A DNA stretch of 64,000 nucleotides from Sphingomonadaceae bacterium (GTDB lineage Bacteria; Pseudomonadota; Alphaproteobacteria; Sphingomonadales; Sphingomonadaceae), in the NCBI GenBank assembly GCA_025359425.1, contig JANYGC010000005.1:1-64000 (forward strand), written 5' to 3'. Every line of letters starts with the position of its first letter. The stretch's first letter is position 1. Shown piece after piece: positions 30,225 to 38,948 of the stretch. The translations under genes and the position numbers were made by a program. The notes below the pieces were generated by a model, which was given only the letters and a program-made list of their open reading frames with translations, did not search any database and was not told the origin of the DNA.

Positions 30225-30860
30225 ATGTTCGAACTCGCCGTCCGCGCCAAGGAACTGGCGTCGAGCAACCTCAATAGCCTAATCGACAAGGCGGTGAACC
30301 CGGCCAAGATGCTCAAATTGCTGATGGCGGAGCTGGAGGAAGCGGTGATCGAACTGACCCGCGACGCTGCCGGGCTCGATCGCAGTGCCGACCGGTTTAC
30401 CCTGGAATCCGAGCGGTTCGATGCCGCGGCGCAGACCTGGGCCGACAAGGCCAAGCTCGCCATGTCGCGCGGCCGCGAAGACCTGGCGCGCGGGGCCTTG
30501 GCTGAGCGCAATGCGGCGCGCGACGCCGCCGAGGCGCAGCGCGAAGCTGCGGGTGCCGCCCGCGATGAGGCCGCTGGGTTGCGCGCCAGCGTGGCGCAGC
30601 TTGAAGCCAAGCACGGCGAAACCAAAGTGCGGTTGCTGAAGGTGCTGTCGCAAGCTTCACCCACCCCGGCCTCGGCTGCCGCCGCGCGCGGCAAGACCGA
30701 CGCGCTGATGGACCGTTTTGCCAGCCTCGAAAAGCGGATCGACTATGCCGCCGGCAAAGCGGTCACGCTCGATCAGGAACTGGCCACGCTGGCGCACGAA
30801 GCCGCGCTTGAAGCTGGCCTTGCCGCGCTGCGCAAGGGTGCGGGCAAAAAGAAGAAGTAG
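30225..30860 (+). CDS. PspA/IM30 family protein
   Basis: [48 protein letters not shown]...; long coiled coil. Confidence 0.75.
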   Translation: MFELAVRAKELASSNLNSLIDKAVNPAKMLKLLMAELEEAVIELTRDAAGLDRSADRFTLESERFDAAAQTWADKAKLAMSRGREDLARGALAERNAARDAAEAQREAAGAARDEAAGLRASVAQLEAKHGETKVRLLKVLSQASPTPASAAAARGKTDALMDRFASLEKRIDYAAGKAVTLDQELATLAHEAALEAGLAALRKGAGKKKK

Positions 30861-30890
30861 GCGGCAGAGCGGGGTCCGCGCTGCCCGCGC

Positions 30891-31427
30891 TTACTTGATC
30901 AGTTCGACATGCTCGAAGTCGAGTTCCACCGGCGTTGCACGCCCGAAGATCGACACCGAAACCTTGACCCGGTTCTTGTCGAAATCGAGTTCCTCGACGG
31001 TGCCGGTGAAGGTGTTGAACGGGCCGTCGAGCACCTTGACCGCATCGCCGATCTCGTAATCGACGCTGACGTGCTTCTTGGGCTCGGCCGCGGCAGCATC
31101 GCGCGCGCCGAAATAACGGGCCGCCTCGCGGTCGGTGATCGGCTGCGGCTTGCCATTGGGGCCGAGGAAGCCGGTGACCTTGGGGGTGTTCTTGACGAGG
31201 TGATAAACGTCGTCGTTGAGCCCCAGCTTGGCCAGCACATAACCCGGCATGGTCTTGCGTTCGACCTGAACCTTCTTGCCGCGCTTGACCTCGGTGATCG
31301 TCTCGGAGGGAACCTCGACCGCTTCGACCAGGGCTTCGAGCCCCATGCGCTGCGCCTCGGACAGGATCGAATCCCGGACCTTGCCCTCAAAACCCGAATA
31401 AGCGTGGATGATATACCAGCGAGCCAT
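30891..31427 (-). CDS. nusG: Transcription termination/antitermination protein NusG
   Basis: MARWYIIHAYSGFEGKVRDSILSEAQRMGLEALVEAVEVPSE...MPGYVLAKLGLNDDVYHLVKNTPKVTGFLG; C-terminal KOW. Confidence 0.97.
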   Translation of the reverse strand: MARWYIIHAYSGFEGKVRDSILSEAQRMGLEALVEAVEVPSETITEVKRGKKVQVERKTMPGYVLAKLGLNDDVYHLVKNTPKVTGFLGPNGKPQPITDREAARYFGARDAAAAEPKKHVSVDYEIGDAVKVLDGPFNTFTGTVEELDFDKNRVKVSVSIFGRATPVELDFEHVELIK

Positions 31428-31461
31428 ATGTGACGTGTCTCTAGCTTGCCCCGCCCGACCG

Positions 31462-31656
31462 TCAGGCCAGCGAGAGGAGGAACTGCACGATCTTGCCGAA
31501 GATCGTATCGATACCGAGGAAGAACAGCGCCAGCACAGCCATCATGATGCCGACGAAGATCGCGGTGGTGGTGGTTTCCTGGCGCGAGGGCCAGACGACC
31601 TTCTTGCCTTCTGCCTGAACCTGACGGACAAATTCGCCGGGGTTGAACTTCGCCAT
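31462..31656 (-). CDS. secE: Preprotein translocase subunit SecE
   Basis: MAKFNPGEFVRQVQAEGKKVVWPSRQETTTTAIFVGIMMAVLALFFLGIDTIFGKIVQFLL. Confidence 0.95.
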   Translation of the reverse strand: MAKFNPGEFVRQVQAEGKKVVWPSRQETTTTAIFVGIMMAVLALFFLGIDTIFGKIVQFLLSLA

Positions 31657-31868
31657 GGGCCTGTCACTCGCGTCGTTAGAACCAAATTCCTCGTGTCTTG
31701 CGCCAAGGGGATAGCGCCGCCCGGCGGCTGCCAGGCAGCTGGGCCGGAGGGGCGACTGATTCTCCTTGTGTCGGAAGACACGGCGGCACTTAGCTATGCG
31801 GCGGGGGATTTGCAAGACGGTGGTTCTGTTCCGGGTCACGCCGGTGCGGACCTGGCATCCGGCAGGTC

Positions 31869-33371
31869 CTACAACTCATCCGCAGGAATCACCCGCCGCG
31901 CCAGAATCCAGTGGTGCCCGCGGCGGACCTGGACGAAGCCGTACGGCAGCCGCACCGGGTCTTGCTGGCCCATGTACCAGAACCAGTCGGCGTGCAGCGC
32001 GGGCTCATAGTAATAGGTATCGATCGGCTTGCCCGCACGGTGGTTGAGGCGGTGGAACGGATCGCGGAAATAGGCGCTGTCTTCCTTGATCGTGAGCATG
32101 TGGATGCCGGGCAGCGCGAAATTGCAATTGATCATCGCATCGAGCCGCACCACCGCATAGCCGCAGATGTGTTCCTGGCTGTTGAAGCCCCATTCGTTGC
32201 GTTCGGTGACCATGTAGCTCGCGATTCTGGCGCCCTTCGGGAGACCATCGAGCGCGGTCAGCATCTCCACCGTCGCGCGGCTGTCGCGCCGCCAGTCCAT
32301 CGCGGTGTAGCCGAGCCGCCCGATGAACAGCAGCGTCGCCGCCATCACCACCCAGCGCGGCGCTTTCCAGGCGAGCGACAGCGCCCCGACCATCAGCCCC
32401 GCCGAAATCATTCGCGCATCGACCAGATCGCCGCCGAAGATATGGCGCGGCATCGCCAGCGAGGCCGCCAGCATCAGCAGCGCCGCCCAGCCCAGCCGCC
32501 AGTCCCACCGGCGGAACGCGATCGACACCGCCAGCATCGCGCAGATAATCGCCGCATTGGCATAGTCGAACCATTGCAGCGTGCCGCGCATCGCCTGCTT
32601 CCAGATTGCCCATTTGTAGATTTCCGGGCGCGGGCCATAGCTTGGCGGCTTGCCGACGGTGCCGCCGGCGAGCAACGCGAGCAGCGGGAAAAACAGCGGC
32701 CACGGGGCGATGAACGCCCGCCACGAGCGGTCCTTGTGCCATTCGTAGCCGAACACCATCAGCCCGAGGATGCCCCAGCCCGAAACGTGCGCCAGCCACA
32801 CCACCAGCCCGATCGGGATAAACAACGGGGCGCGCCAGCTCTTGCCCTCCAGCCGCACCCACAGCGCAAAGGCGAACAGCGCCATTGCTTGCGCGAGCCC
32901 GAAATTGAGGAACCCGAGCAGCATCGACGGCGACCAGACGAACGCAAAGGCGAGCATCGAGGCGAGGCCGATGCGTCCGCGCAAAGTCCATTGCACCGCC
33001 ATGATCCCCAGCGCGGTCAGCGGCGGGATCGCGGCGGCGATCAGCCAGCCAGCCGTTTCAAGCGGCATCAGGTGCGACAATGGCCGGATCAGAAGGTCCG
33101 CGCCCAGGTTGCCCATCCAGTGCCATTCGAACCCGTAAAACTGCTGCAGGAACGGGCTCTGGTCGCGGGTCAGCATCACGTGGAAGCGCGCCAGATGCGC
33201 CGGATAATCGACCATCTGCGGGTACGGCGTCATCAGGAACGGCAAGCTGGCGAGCAGCGTGAAGAACAGCCCGAGCCCCAGCCCTTCGCGCGGCGCGGGC
33301 GGATCGAGCAGGAACCGGCGCAGCCGCAAAAGCAACGTAGCGGGCGGCGATGCGATCGTTTCAGCCGTCAT
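31869..33371 (-). CDS. Polytopic membrane protein (glycosyltransferase-like)
   Basis: About 500 aa with many TM segments; start MTAETIASPPAT at 33371. Confidence 0.65.
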   Translation of the reverse strand: MTAETIASPPATLLLRLRRFLLDPPAPREGLGLGLFFTLLASLPFLMTPYPQMVDYPAHLARFHVMLTRDQSPFLQQFYGFEWHWMGNLGADLLIRPLSHLMPLETAGWLIAAAIPPLTALGIMAVQWTLRGRIGLASMLAFAFVWSPSMLLGFLNFGLAQAMALFAFALWVRLEGKSWRAPLFIPIGLVVWLAHVSGWGILGLMVFGYEWHKDRSWRAFIAPWPLFFPLLALLAGGTVGKPPSYGPRPEIYKWAIWKQAMRGTLQWFDYANAAIICAMLAVSIAFRRWDWRLGWAALLMLAASLAMPRHIFGGDLVDARMISAGLMVGALSLAWKAPRWVVMAATLLFIGRLGYTAMDWRRDSRATVEMLTALDGLPKGARIASYMVTERNEWGFNSQEHICGYAVVRLDAMINCNFALPGIHMLTIKEDSAYFRDPFHRLNHRAGKPIDTYYYEPALHADWFWYMGQQDPVRLPYGFVQVRRGHHWILARRVIPADEL

Positions 33372-33398
33372 GGTGCGCCACATCTTGGGTGGAATGCC

Positions 33399-33474
33399 TG
33401 GCAGGAGCGGGGGGACTCGAACCCACGGCCCTCGGTTTTGGAGACCGATGCTCTACCAACTGAGCTACGCTCCT
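33399..33474 (-). tRNA. tRNA-Trp (CCA)
   Basis: AGGAGCGTAGCTCAGTTGGTAGAGCATCGGTCTCCAAAACCGAGGGCCGTGGGTTCGAGTCCCCCCGCTCCTG + encoded CCA; all stems paired. Confidence 0.97.
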
Positions 33475-33548
33475 GCAGGCGGGGGTGCCTCTATCCGCAA
33501 GACTGCATCATGACAAGCGATCTGCATAGGTCCATATGAAGAATCGCG

Positions 33549-34337
33549 ATGCACGCTCCCGCCGCCCCGCCCCCGATCGATCCCGCGCTGTTGCTGCTGG
33601 CCTATCGCAGCGGTATTTTCCCGATGGCCGACGCGCGCGACGATCCCGAAGTGTTCTGGGTCGAGCCGCGCCGCCGCGCGGTGCTGCCGCTGGAGGGCTT
33701 CCACTGCTCGCATTCGCTGGCCAAGGTGCTGCGCCGCGGGACTTACGAGGTCACCTGCAACCAGGCTTTTGCCGCGGTGATCGAAGCCTGTGCCGGCCCG
33801 CGCCGCGATACGGGCGAGACCTGGATCAGCAGCCGGATCGCGCGCAGCTACATCGCGCTCCACGAAGCGGGCCAGGCGCACTCGATCGAATGCTGGCAGG
33901 GTGGCGCGCTACTGGGCGGGCTCTACGGCGTCGGCTTCGACCGCGTGTTCTGCGGCGAATCGATGTTCAGCCGGGCGGCCGATGCCTCCAAGGTCGCGCT
34001 GGCCTGGCTGGTGGCAGCGCTGCGCCGGGCGGGCGGCGAGCTGCTCGACTGTCAGTTCATGACCGGACACCTCGCCTCGATGGGCGCGGCTGAAATCAGC
34101 CAGGCCGAATACCTCGACCTGCTGCGCGCGGCTCAGCGGGCCGGGCTGGGTGTTGGCGAAGGTTTGGGCGAGGGCTTGGCGCTGGGCGACGATGTCGGCG
34201 TCGGCGCAGCCGAGGGCTTGGCCGCTGGCGCCGCGCTGCCGGCCGGCTTTGCCGCGCTGCTCGAAGCTGCGGCAGCGGCGGGACTGTCCTCCTCGCCCGG
34301 GAACTTCATCGCGCAGTCCTTGACCCAGACGTCGTAA
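33549..34337 (+). CDS. aat: Leucyl/phenylalanyl-tRNA-protein transferase
   Basis: LLLAYRSGIFPMADARDDPEVFWVEPRRRAVLPLEGFHCSHSLAKVLRRG...GVGFDRVFCGESMFSRAADASKVAL. Confidence 0.93.
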   Translation: MHAPAAPPPIDPALLLLAYRSGIFPMADARDDPEVFWVEPRRRAVLPLEGFHCSHSLAKVLRRGTYEVTCNQAFAAVIEACAGPRRDTGETWISSRIARSYIALHEAGQAHSIECWQGGALLGGLYGVGFDRVFCGESMFSRAADASKVALAWLVAALRRAGGELLDCQFMTGHLASMGAAEISQAEYLDLLRAAQRAGLGVGEGLGEGLALGDDVGVGAAEGLAAGAALPAGFAALLEAAAAAGLSSSPGNFIAQSLTQTS

Positions 34338-34795
34338 ATCGGGTGCTGGACCACGCTTAACGCCGGTGAATTCTTGAACAGCCAGCCCGAGAAGACCTTG
34401 CGCCAAGTGAGCGGCTGGTCGGCGCGTTCGCGCTCTTCGACGAAGACCTGCACGAAGGCGCCGGTTTCGGGCGGACTTTCCCACGGCAACGAGCGTTCGC
34501 AAGTCGCCAGCTTGACGATCACGTTGCCGATCCGCTTGGCCTCGCCCACTTTCAAGACCACATCCTGGGTCAGGTTGTTGCGCTTGTTAAGCAGGCCCAC
34601 TGTGGCGACGCGGTCCTTGACCGGGGTGCCGTATTCGCTTTCGACCACCTGCGCGCTGGCGCCGGGGCTGTTGAACGATTTGGGCACTTCGGTGGCGACC
34701 GCTTCGGCGGCGTCGTTCGAGCCGCGGTTGCAGGCTGACAACAGCATCAGCGCCGCGAAGGGCGCGACCAACCGGAACTGTTGCGCAGCACGCAT
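34133..34795 (-). CDS. DUF2155 domain protein with Ser/Pro/Ala-rich tail
   Basis: VATVGLLNKRNNLTQDVVLKVGEAKRIGNVIVKLATCERSLPWESPPETGAFVQVFV...FSGWLFKNSPALSVVQHPIYDVWVKDC. Confidence 0.85.
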   Translation of the reverse strand: MRAAQQFRLVAPFAALMLLSACNRGSNDAAEAVATEVPKSFNSPGASAQVVESEYGTPVKDRVATVGLLNKRNNLTQDVVLKVGEAKRIGNVIVKLATCERSLPWESPPETGAFVQVFVEERERADQPLTWRKVFSGWLFKNSPALSVVQHPIYDVWVKDCAMKFPGEEDSPAAAAASSSAAKPAGSAAPAAKPSAAPTPTSSPSAKPSPKPSPTPSPAR

Positions 34796-34800
34796 CGGGT

Positions 34801-35220
34801 TCAGGCGTCCGGTGTCCATGATTCGTAGTCACCTGTAGCAGCCGCGCGCTTGCCGCCACGTTCGAGCGCTCCGGCCGGGCGATAGGCTGCGCCGGTGCCG
34901 GTGGCATTGGGGGTGTAATCGACTTCCCAGATGCGCGGCGCGGGCAGATTGCTTTCGGGCACCTCGCCGCCCGCAAAGGCGCCGTGCAGCCAGCCGTGCC
35001 ATTCCGCCGGAACCCGGCTGGCATCGTTGGCCCCGTTGTAGATCACCCAGCGGCGTTCCTGCCCGGCGAACGGGTGGCCTTTGCCGAACGGCTTTTTGGC
35101 GCGGAAGTAAGTATTGCCAGCGGCATCGCTGCCCACCTTCTCACCCTTGAGGGCGGAGTTGAACAGCGTGCCGATCGTGGCGCCGTCCCACCAGGTGAAG
35201 ATCTTGCCGAGGATTCCCAT
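34801..35220 (-). CDS. NADH:ubiquinone oxidoreductase NDUFA12-like subunit
   Basis: MGILGKIFTWWDGATIGTLFNSALKGEKVGSDAAGNTYFRAK...RRWVIYNGANDASRVPAEWHGWLHG. Confidence 0.93.
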   Translation of the reverse strand: MGILGKIFTWWDGATIGTLFNSALKGEKVGSDAAGNTYFRAKKPFGKGHPFAGQERRWVIYNGANDASRVPAEWHGWLHGAFAGGEVPESNLPAPRIWEVDYTPNATGTGAAYRPAGALERGGKRAAATGDYESWTPDA

Positions 35221-35265
35221 AGCCAGCGCGTTAGCGCTTAACCCTGCCCGCATGCAAGTGGTCCG

Positions 35266-35739
35266 CTACCAAGTCACCGCGTCGCCCGGCACGATTCCCA
35301 GCGCAGCCGCGCGCCCGCCGGGGAGTTCGAGCACCGCTTCGACCGGGCCGGCCGAAGAAAGTCGGGTTTCGTCGTAGGGCTTGGCATTGGCCGCGATGTT
35401 GGCGATCCGCCCACCGGGAGCGATGAACAGCAGGTCGAGCGGGATGACGGTGTTGCGCATCCAGAAGCTCGCCGGAAGCGGCGGCTCCATCGGGAACAGC
35501 ATCCCCTCGTCCGCGCCCAGTCTGGTGCGGAACATCAGCCCGCTTTCCTGGTCCTTGGCGCTTTTGGCCAGTTCGACCTTGAAGCGGTGCTGCTGCCCGG
35601 CGTGCGTGATCGTCAGCGGAATCACCGCGAGCCCCGATTCGGGATGCACGACCTGGGCCGCGCCCGACGACCCCGCTGGCCCCTTGCACCCGGGCAGACA
35701 GACGGCAAGCGCCGCCGCAAAGATCAGGCTGCGCTTCAT
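35266..35739 (-). CDS. DUF192 family lipoprotein
   Basis: FKVELAKSAKDQESGLMFRTRLGADEGMLFPMEPPLPASFWMRNTVIPLDLLFI. Confidence 0.92.
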   Translation of the reverse strand: MKRSLIFAAALAVCLPGCKGPAGSSGAAQVVHPESGLAVIPLTITHAGQQHRFKVELAKSAKDQESGLMFRTRLGADEGMLFPMEPPLPASFWMRNTVIPLDLLFIAPGGRIANIAANAKPYDETRLSSAGPVEAVLELPGGRAAALGIVPGDAVTW

Positions 35740-36308
35740 TCGTCGTCCCCTTCGTCAGATCCTGCCCAGTCCTGCGCCGCCTTGACGTCGCCCGCCGTGA
35801 CCAGAGCCCGCGCGGTGTCAAACGAATGCCCGGCGCGCAGCATGGCCGCGATCTGCTTGTCGCGTGCGGTCCGGTCGAGCTCGGCACCGCCGAACGGTCC
35901 GAACCGGCGTTTGGCAGCCAGCGCCAGCGCGGCGCGGCGCTCGGCGGCCTCGCCGGCGCGGACTTCGGTGCGGATCTCCTCGGCAATCCCGGCCGCGCTC
36001 AGCGCCTGCCCGATCCGCCGATTGCCAAAACCGCGGCGCAGCAATGCGCCGCTTTTGGCGCGGGCATAAGCCTCGTCGTCGATGTATCCAGCCGCGACAA
36101 ATTTGCCGACAAGGCCGGCAAGGTCCGGATCGTCCTCCCCGTCCCATCCGCGCTCGCGCAATTTTCGCCGCAGATAGTCCTCGAGCTTGGCCGCGCTGGT
36201 GGCAAACCGTGCGACATAATGCAGCGCCAGATCGTTCAACCGCCGCGGGTCGAGCGGCTTGGGCGGCCGCTTTTCCTTGCGTTGATAAGTCCCGGATTTG
36301 GTTACCAT
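35736..36308 (-). CDS. recX: Regulatory protein RecX
   Basis: ALHYVARFATSAAKLEDYLRRKLRERGWDG...VAAGYIDDEAYARAKSGALLRRGFGNRRIGQAL; ATG at 36308. Confidence 0.88.
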   Translation of the reverse strand: MVTKSGTYQRKEKRPPKPLDPRRLNDLALHYVARFATSAAKLEDYLRRKLRERGWDGEDDPDLAGLVGKFVAAGYIDDEAYARAKSGALLRRGFGNRRIGQALSAAGIAEEIRTEVRAGEAAERRAALALAAKRRFGPFGGAELDRTARDKQIAAMLRAGHSFDTARALVTAGDVKAAQDWAGSDEGDDE

Positions 36309-36441
36309 GGCCTTATTCGTGCCACAGTCCCCGGCAAATGGAATAGGCCAGTGCAGGCGCCATGCGGGGTCTGTGAACGCTTGGGGATGCGCGGGATCGG
36401 AAAATCTGGCCTCACGCATTGATAAGAAACGGGTTTTAACA

Positions 36442-38202
36442 ATGACCGACGCCGCCACGCTAGTGATCGACGCCGCTGGAACTCTTGTTCCTACCCCCAA
36501 CCACGACGGCCTGCCACGCCGGCTGTCGACTTTTGCCACGTTCGGCGAAGCGCTCGACTATGCAGCGAGCGGAAAGCGCGGCCTCAATTTCCACGATCCG
36601 CGCGGCAACCTGGTGCGGCCCTACCCGTTCAGCGAACTGCGCGATGAAGCACTGGTCGCCGCGCGCCGCCTGATCGCGCACGGGGTCAAAAAGGACGACC
36701 GGATCGCGCTGGTCGCCGAAACCGGGCCGGAATTTGCGGCGCTGTTTTGCGGCTGCATCTATGCCGGGGCGTGGCCGGTGCCGCTGCCGCTGCCGACCAG
36801 CTTCGGCGGCAAGGACAGCTATATCGACCAGCTGGGGGTGCAATTGCAGTCAAGCGACCCCAAACTCCTGTTTTACCCCGCCGAAATCGCCGAAATGGCC
36901 GGTGCCGCCGCGGCGCGGCAGGGCTGCGAGGGGATCGCCTGGGAGCAGTTCGCCGAGCAGGATGCCCCAGAAACCGCGCTCCCCGCCGCGCACACCGACG
37001 ACATCTGCTACCTCCAGTATTCGAGCGGCTCGACCCGTTTCCCGCACGGCGTCGCGGTGACGCACGCCTCGCTGCTCAACAACCTCGCTGGCCATGGCGA
37101 AGGGATGCATCTGATCGACGGCGACCGCTGCGTTTCGTGGCTGCCGTGGTATCACGACATGGGGCTGGTCGGCTGCTTCCTCTCGCCGATCGCCAACCAG
37201 ATGTCGGCTGATTATCTCAAGACCGAGGATTTCGCGCGGCGGCCGCTCGCCTGGCTTGACCTGATCAGCCGCAATCCCGGCACCACGCTGAGCTACTCGC
37301 CGACGTTCGGCTACGACATCTGCGCCCGCCGCATCTCGAGCCAGAGCCATGTCGGCGAACGCTTCGACCTGTCGCGCTGGCGGGTCGCGGGTAACGGCGC
37401 CGACATGATCCGCCCCGACGTGATGCAGGGCTTCGTCAACGCCTTTGCCGGGGCCGGGTTCAAAGCCAGCGCCTTCCTGCCCAGCTACGGCCTTGCCGAA
37501 GCTACCCTGGCGGTAACGATCATGCCGCCGGGCGAAGGCATCCGGGTCGAACTGGTCGAGGAAGAGCGCCTGTCGGGCACCCCGCGCGATCTATCCCGCC
37601 CAGCCCGCTACCGGGCAATCGTCAACTGCGGCAAGGCGGTCAAGGACATGGTCATCGAAGTGCGCGGCGAAAGCGGCCACGCACTGCCCGATCACCACAT
37701 CGGCAAAGTCTGGTGCAAGGGCCCGAGCGTGATGCATTCCTACTTCCGCGATCCCGCCTCGACCGCCGATTGCCTGGTCGACGGCTGGCTCGACACCGGC
37801 GACATGGGCTATCTGGTCGATGGCTACCTGTTCATCGTCGGCCGGGCCAAAGACATGATCATCATCAACGGCAAGAACCACTGGCCGCAGGATATCGAAT
37901 GGGCGGTCGAACAGCTGCCCGGCTTCCACCAGGGCGACATCGCGGCCTTCTCGGTCGAGACCGAAAGCGGCGAGGAAGTGCCCGCCGTGCTGGTCCACTG
38001 CCGCGTCTCCGATCCGGTGGAACGGATCAAGCTGCACGACCAGATCCGCGACAAGGTCCGTTCGATCACCGGCATGAACTGCGTGATCGAACTGGTCCCC
38101 CCGCGCACCCTGCCGCGCACCTCGTCGGGCAAGCTCAGCCGCGCCAAAGCCAAGAAGCTGTATCTGTCGGGCGAGATCGAGCCGTTTAAATTGGCGGCGT
38201 AG
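36442..38202 (+). CDS. Fatty acyl-AMP ligase (FAAL-like)
   Basis: LQYSSGSTRFPHGVAVTHASLLNNL...SWLPWYHDMGLVGCFLSPI...LDTGDMGYLVDGYLFIVGRAKDMIIINGKNHWPQDIEWAVE. Confidence 0.9.
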   Translation: MTDAATLVIDAAGTLVPTPNHDGLPRRLSTFATFGEALDYAASGKRGLNFHDPRGNLVRPYPFSELRDEALVAARRLIAHGVKKDDRIALVAETGPEFAALFCGCIYAGAWPVPLPLPTSFGGKDSYIDQLGVQLQSSDPKLLFYPAEIAEMAGAAAARQGCEGIAWEQFAEQDAPETALPAAHTDDICYLQYSSGSTRFPHGVAVTHASLLNNLAGHGEGMHLIDGDRCVSWLPWYHDMGLVGCFLSPIANQMSADYLKTEDFARRPLAWLDLISRNPGTTLSYSPTFGYDICARRISSQSHVGERFDLSRWRVAGNGADMIRPDVMQGFVNAFAGAGFKASAFLPSYGLAEATLAVTIMPPGEGIRVELVEEERLSGTPRDLSRPARYRAIVNCGKAVKDMVIEVRGESGHALPDHHIGKVWCKGPSVMHSYFRDPASTADCLVDGWLDTGDMGYLVDGYLFIVGRAKDMIIINGKNHWPQDIEWAVEQLPGFHQGDIAAFSVETESGEEVPAVLVHCRVSDPVERIKLHDQIRDKVRSITGMNCVIELVPPRTLPRTSSGKLSRAKAKKLYLSGEIEPFKLAA

Positions 38203-38205
38203 GGT

Positions 38206-38928
38206 TCACCAGATCCCCGCCGCTTTGAACCGGGCATCCACCACCTTCCAGTCAATGTTGCGCATGAAGGCGTCGACATATTTTGCGGCCGCAGCGCCGT
38301 AATCCATCTGGAAGGCGTGCTCGTACATATCGAGCACCAGCAGCGGCGTGCTCATTGCCGGGCCGTTGGTGTGGTCCCACGCCCAGTAATTGTGCAACGA
38401 ACCAGTGTGGCGGTTCCACGCGAGGATCGCCCAGCCCGAGCCGCCAGCGAGCGACAGGGCGGTGCGGCGGAACTCGGCCTCCCAGTTGGCGTAGGACCCG
38501 TGACTCGCAGCCAGCGCCGCTGCCACGGGGCCGCCTGCCTGACCATTTCCGCCAAACTGCTCGAAATAGAACTCGTGCAGCACCACCGACCCGGTGCGGT
38601 GCAATTCCTCGCGCTTGAGCCCGCCATAGACCACCGGCGGAAGGTCCTTGTCAGCCATTGCGCCCGAGAGACGCCCTTCGATCATGTTGAGCGCCTTGAC
38701 CGAGCCCTGATAATTGTTCTCCCAGTGCGAGCGGATCAGCTTTTCAGAAAGACCGTCAAGCTTGGCCGGATCGAACTCGAGCGGCTTGACTTCATGCGTT
38801 CCAGCAAAAGCACGGACTGAGGCCGCTGCACGCACGGGCACTCCGCCCGGCGCAGCGCGGGCGGCACCGGCTGCGGCCGTCACTGCCAAGGTACCGACCA
38901 GCGCATTTCGGCGAGTAAGATTGGTCAT
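38206..38928 (-). CDS. Fe/Mn superoxide dismutase with Tat-like signal
   Basis: TNLTRRNALVGTLAVTAAAGA signal; LDMYEHAFQMDYGAAAAKYVDAFMRNIDW (SOD D-x-x-x-H region). Confidence 0.88.
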   Translation of the reverse strand: MTNLTRRNALVGTLAVTAAAGAARAAPGGVPVRAAASVRAFAGTHEVKPLEFDPAKLDGLSEKLIRSHWENNYQGSVKALNMIEGRLSGAMADKDLPPVVYGGLKREELHRTGSVVLHEFYFEQFGGNGQAGGPVAAALAASHGSYANWEAEFRRTALSLAGGSGWAILAWNRHTGSLHNYWAWDHTNGPAMSTPLLVLDMYEHAFQMDYGAAAAKYVDAFMRNIDWKVVDARFKAAGIW

Positions 38929-38948
38929 CAGCCTTCTCCTTTATGAAT

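Noticed and set aside
31911-33539. 542-aa plus-strand ORF opposite the membrane protein and tRNA-Trp
   Set aside because: Arg/Gln/His-rich shadow frame that runs through the tRNA-Trp gene; not credible.
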